Source of the DNA: an uncultured Clostridia bacterium
GTDB lineage: Bacteria; Bacillota; Clostridia; TANB77; CAG-508
Reading direction: 5' to 3'
Assembly (NCBI GenBank): GCA_948875265.1
Contig: CAQRYF010000043.1
Span: 1-14,760, forward strand
DNA: 14,760 bases
The notes below the pieces were generated by a model, which worked only from the letters and a program-made list of their open reading frames with translations, made no database searches and was not told where the DNA came from. The position numbers were made by a program, and so were the translations under genes. Position 1 is the first letter of the stretch; the number at the start of each line of letters is the position of its first letter. Shown piece by piece: positions 14,235 to 14,760 of this stretch.

Positions 14235-14760
14235 CTATTTATTTAATATACTTTCTATTTCTTCAATTGAAAGCTCTGTTGCTTCTTTTATTTGTTTTTT
14301 GTTTAATCCCATTTGGAATAACTTTTTTGCTATTTCTATCTGTTTTTCTTTTTTTCCTAGTTCTTTTCCTTCTTCTCTTGCGCCTTCTACATTACTTATT
14401 TCATCCTTTATAGCTTTTTCTCTTAAAAATGCAATTCTTCTTTCTGCTTCATCTCCAATTAAGTATTTATATTCTTCATTTGCCTTTTTTATTGCTTCAT
14501 TTTTCTCCATTACTTCTTTTACCCCCTCTTCATCTATTTGGCTTATAAAGTACATCCATTCATCTAACTTTGTATTTATTCTGGCTTTTTCCTTTATAAA
14601 TTTTGGAATCTGTATAAAATGCATCTCCATTTTTTCTGTTAATATTTTATTGTTAAAATTTCTTTTTAATACTGCCACTTCATGATATGGTCCTTCTTCA
14701 AATATATCAAATTTTACTATATTTATTGATATGGTTCTTTTAGCTTTTTCATATTTATTT
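14235..14760 (-). CDS. Rpn-family / PD-(D/E)XK transposase-like nuclease, 5' end missing
   Basis: The frame is open to the right edge, so only the C-terminal part of about 174 residues is visible. ISINIVKFDIFEEGPYHEVA, then EKMEMHFIQIPKF, then the segment DEWMYFIS, and finally AREEGKELGKKEKQIEIAKKLFQMG with LNKKQIKEATELSIEEIESIL are the pattern of the Rpn (recombination-promoting nuclease / putative transposase) family. The PD-(D/E)XK catalytic residues lie further upstream, outside the window. The family is abundant in gut Bacillota and is reported to have nuclease activity that promotes recombination; some members are linked to phage defence. The GTG at 14678 is internal and not a start. 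A strong terminator follows directly. Confidence 0.8.
   Translation of the reverse strand, partial: NKYEKAKRTISINIVKFDIFEEGPYHEVAVLKRNFNNKILTEKMEMHFIQIPKFIKEKARINTKLDEWMYFISQIDEEGVKEVMEKNEAIKKANEEYKYLIGDEAERRIAFLREKAIKDEISNVEGAREEGKELGKKEKQIEIAKKLFQMGLNKKQIKEATELSIEEIESILNK

Noticed and set aside
1..14760. CRISPR array, tRNA, rRNA or complete insertion sequence
   Set aside because: No regularly spaced repeats, tRNA cloverleaf, rRNA segment or transposase with terminal inverted repeats could be found by eye. The only longer repeat seen is the 94-bp pair.

Overview
The window comes from an AT-rich member of the Bacillota, most likely a Clostridia-type anaerobe. The signs are very low GC with A/T-rich third codon positions, strong AGGAGG-type ribosome binding sites, GTG and TTG starts, a T-box leader on valS, miaB closely upstream of mutS, and two oxygen-sensitive radical SAM enzymes in one operon. 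No species can be named from the sequence. Almost everything lies on the minus strand; the only plus-strand gene is a 5'-truncated abortive-infection-type gene at the left edge.

Layout, left to right. 1-687 (+): the 3' part of an Abi_2 (AbiD/AbiF-type) gene with a HEPN RNase motif. 712-746: a hairpin shared by the two converging genes. 752-3427 (-): valS, preceded by a valine-specific T-box leader at about 3494-3745. 3833-7745 (-): a compact five-gene operon behind a near-consensus promoter (7784-7812). In transcription order it encodes a class B-type radical SAM protein, a nucleoside-diphosphate-kinase-like protein, an HD phosphohydrolase, a MoaA-like radical SAM enzyme and a Nudix hydrolase. 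All four junctions overlap. 7873-7916: a terminator hairpin. 8013-14111 (-): a second transcription unit from a promoter at 14137-14165: miaB, an unrecognised 265-residue protein, a duplicated miaB tail, an unrecognised possible HTH protein, mutS with a 3' frameshift, and a permuted papain-fold (YiiX/NlpC-P60-like) protein. 14180-14230: a hairpin with perfect 16-bp arms. 14235 to the right edge (-): the C-terminal part of an Rpn/PD-(D/E)XK transposase-like nuclease.

How the genes fit together. valS, miaB and mutS are housekeeping genes. The accessory content is what stands out. The five-gene operon combines one enzyme that keeps MoaA's nucleotide-binding and dual-cluster residues with an NDK-like protein, an HD hydrolase and a Nudix hydrolase, and contains no other molybdopterin gene. 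It looks like a pathway that makes or processes a modified nucleotide; this is inference and I do not recognise it as a described system. In the miaB-mutS unit, the 265-residue gene sits between two 94-bp direct copies of the miaB 3' end (92/94 identical), which marks it as an insertion or duplication that preserved miaB. The downstream possible HTH gene seems to have lost a normal start codon at the same junction. mutS carries a one-base frameshift that separates its beta-clamp-binding motif and C-terminal tail from the rest of the protein.
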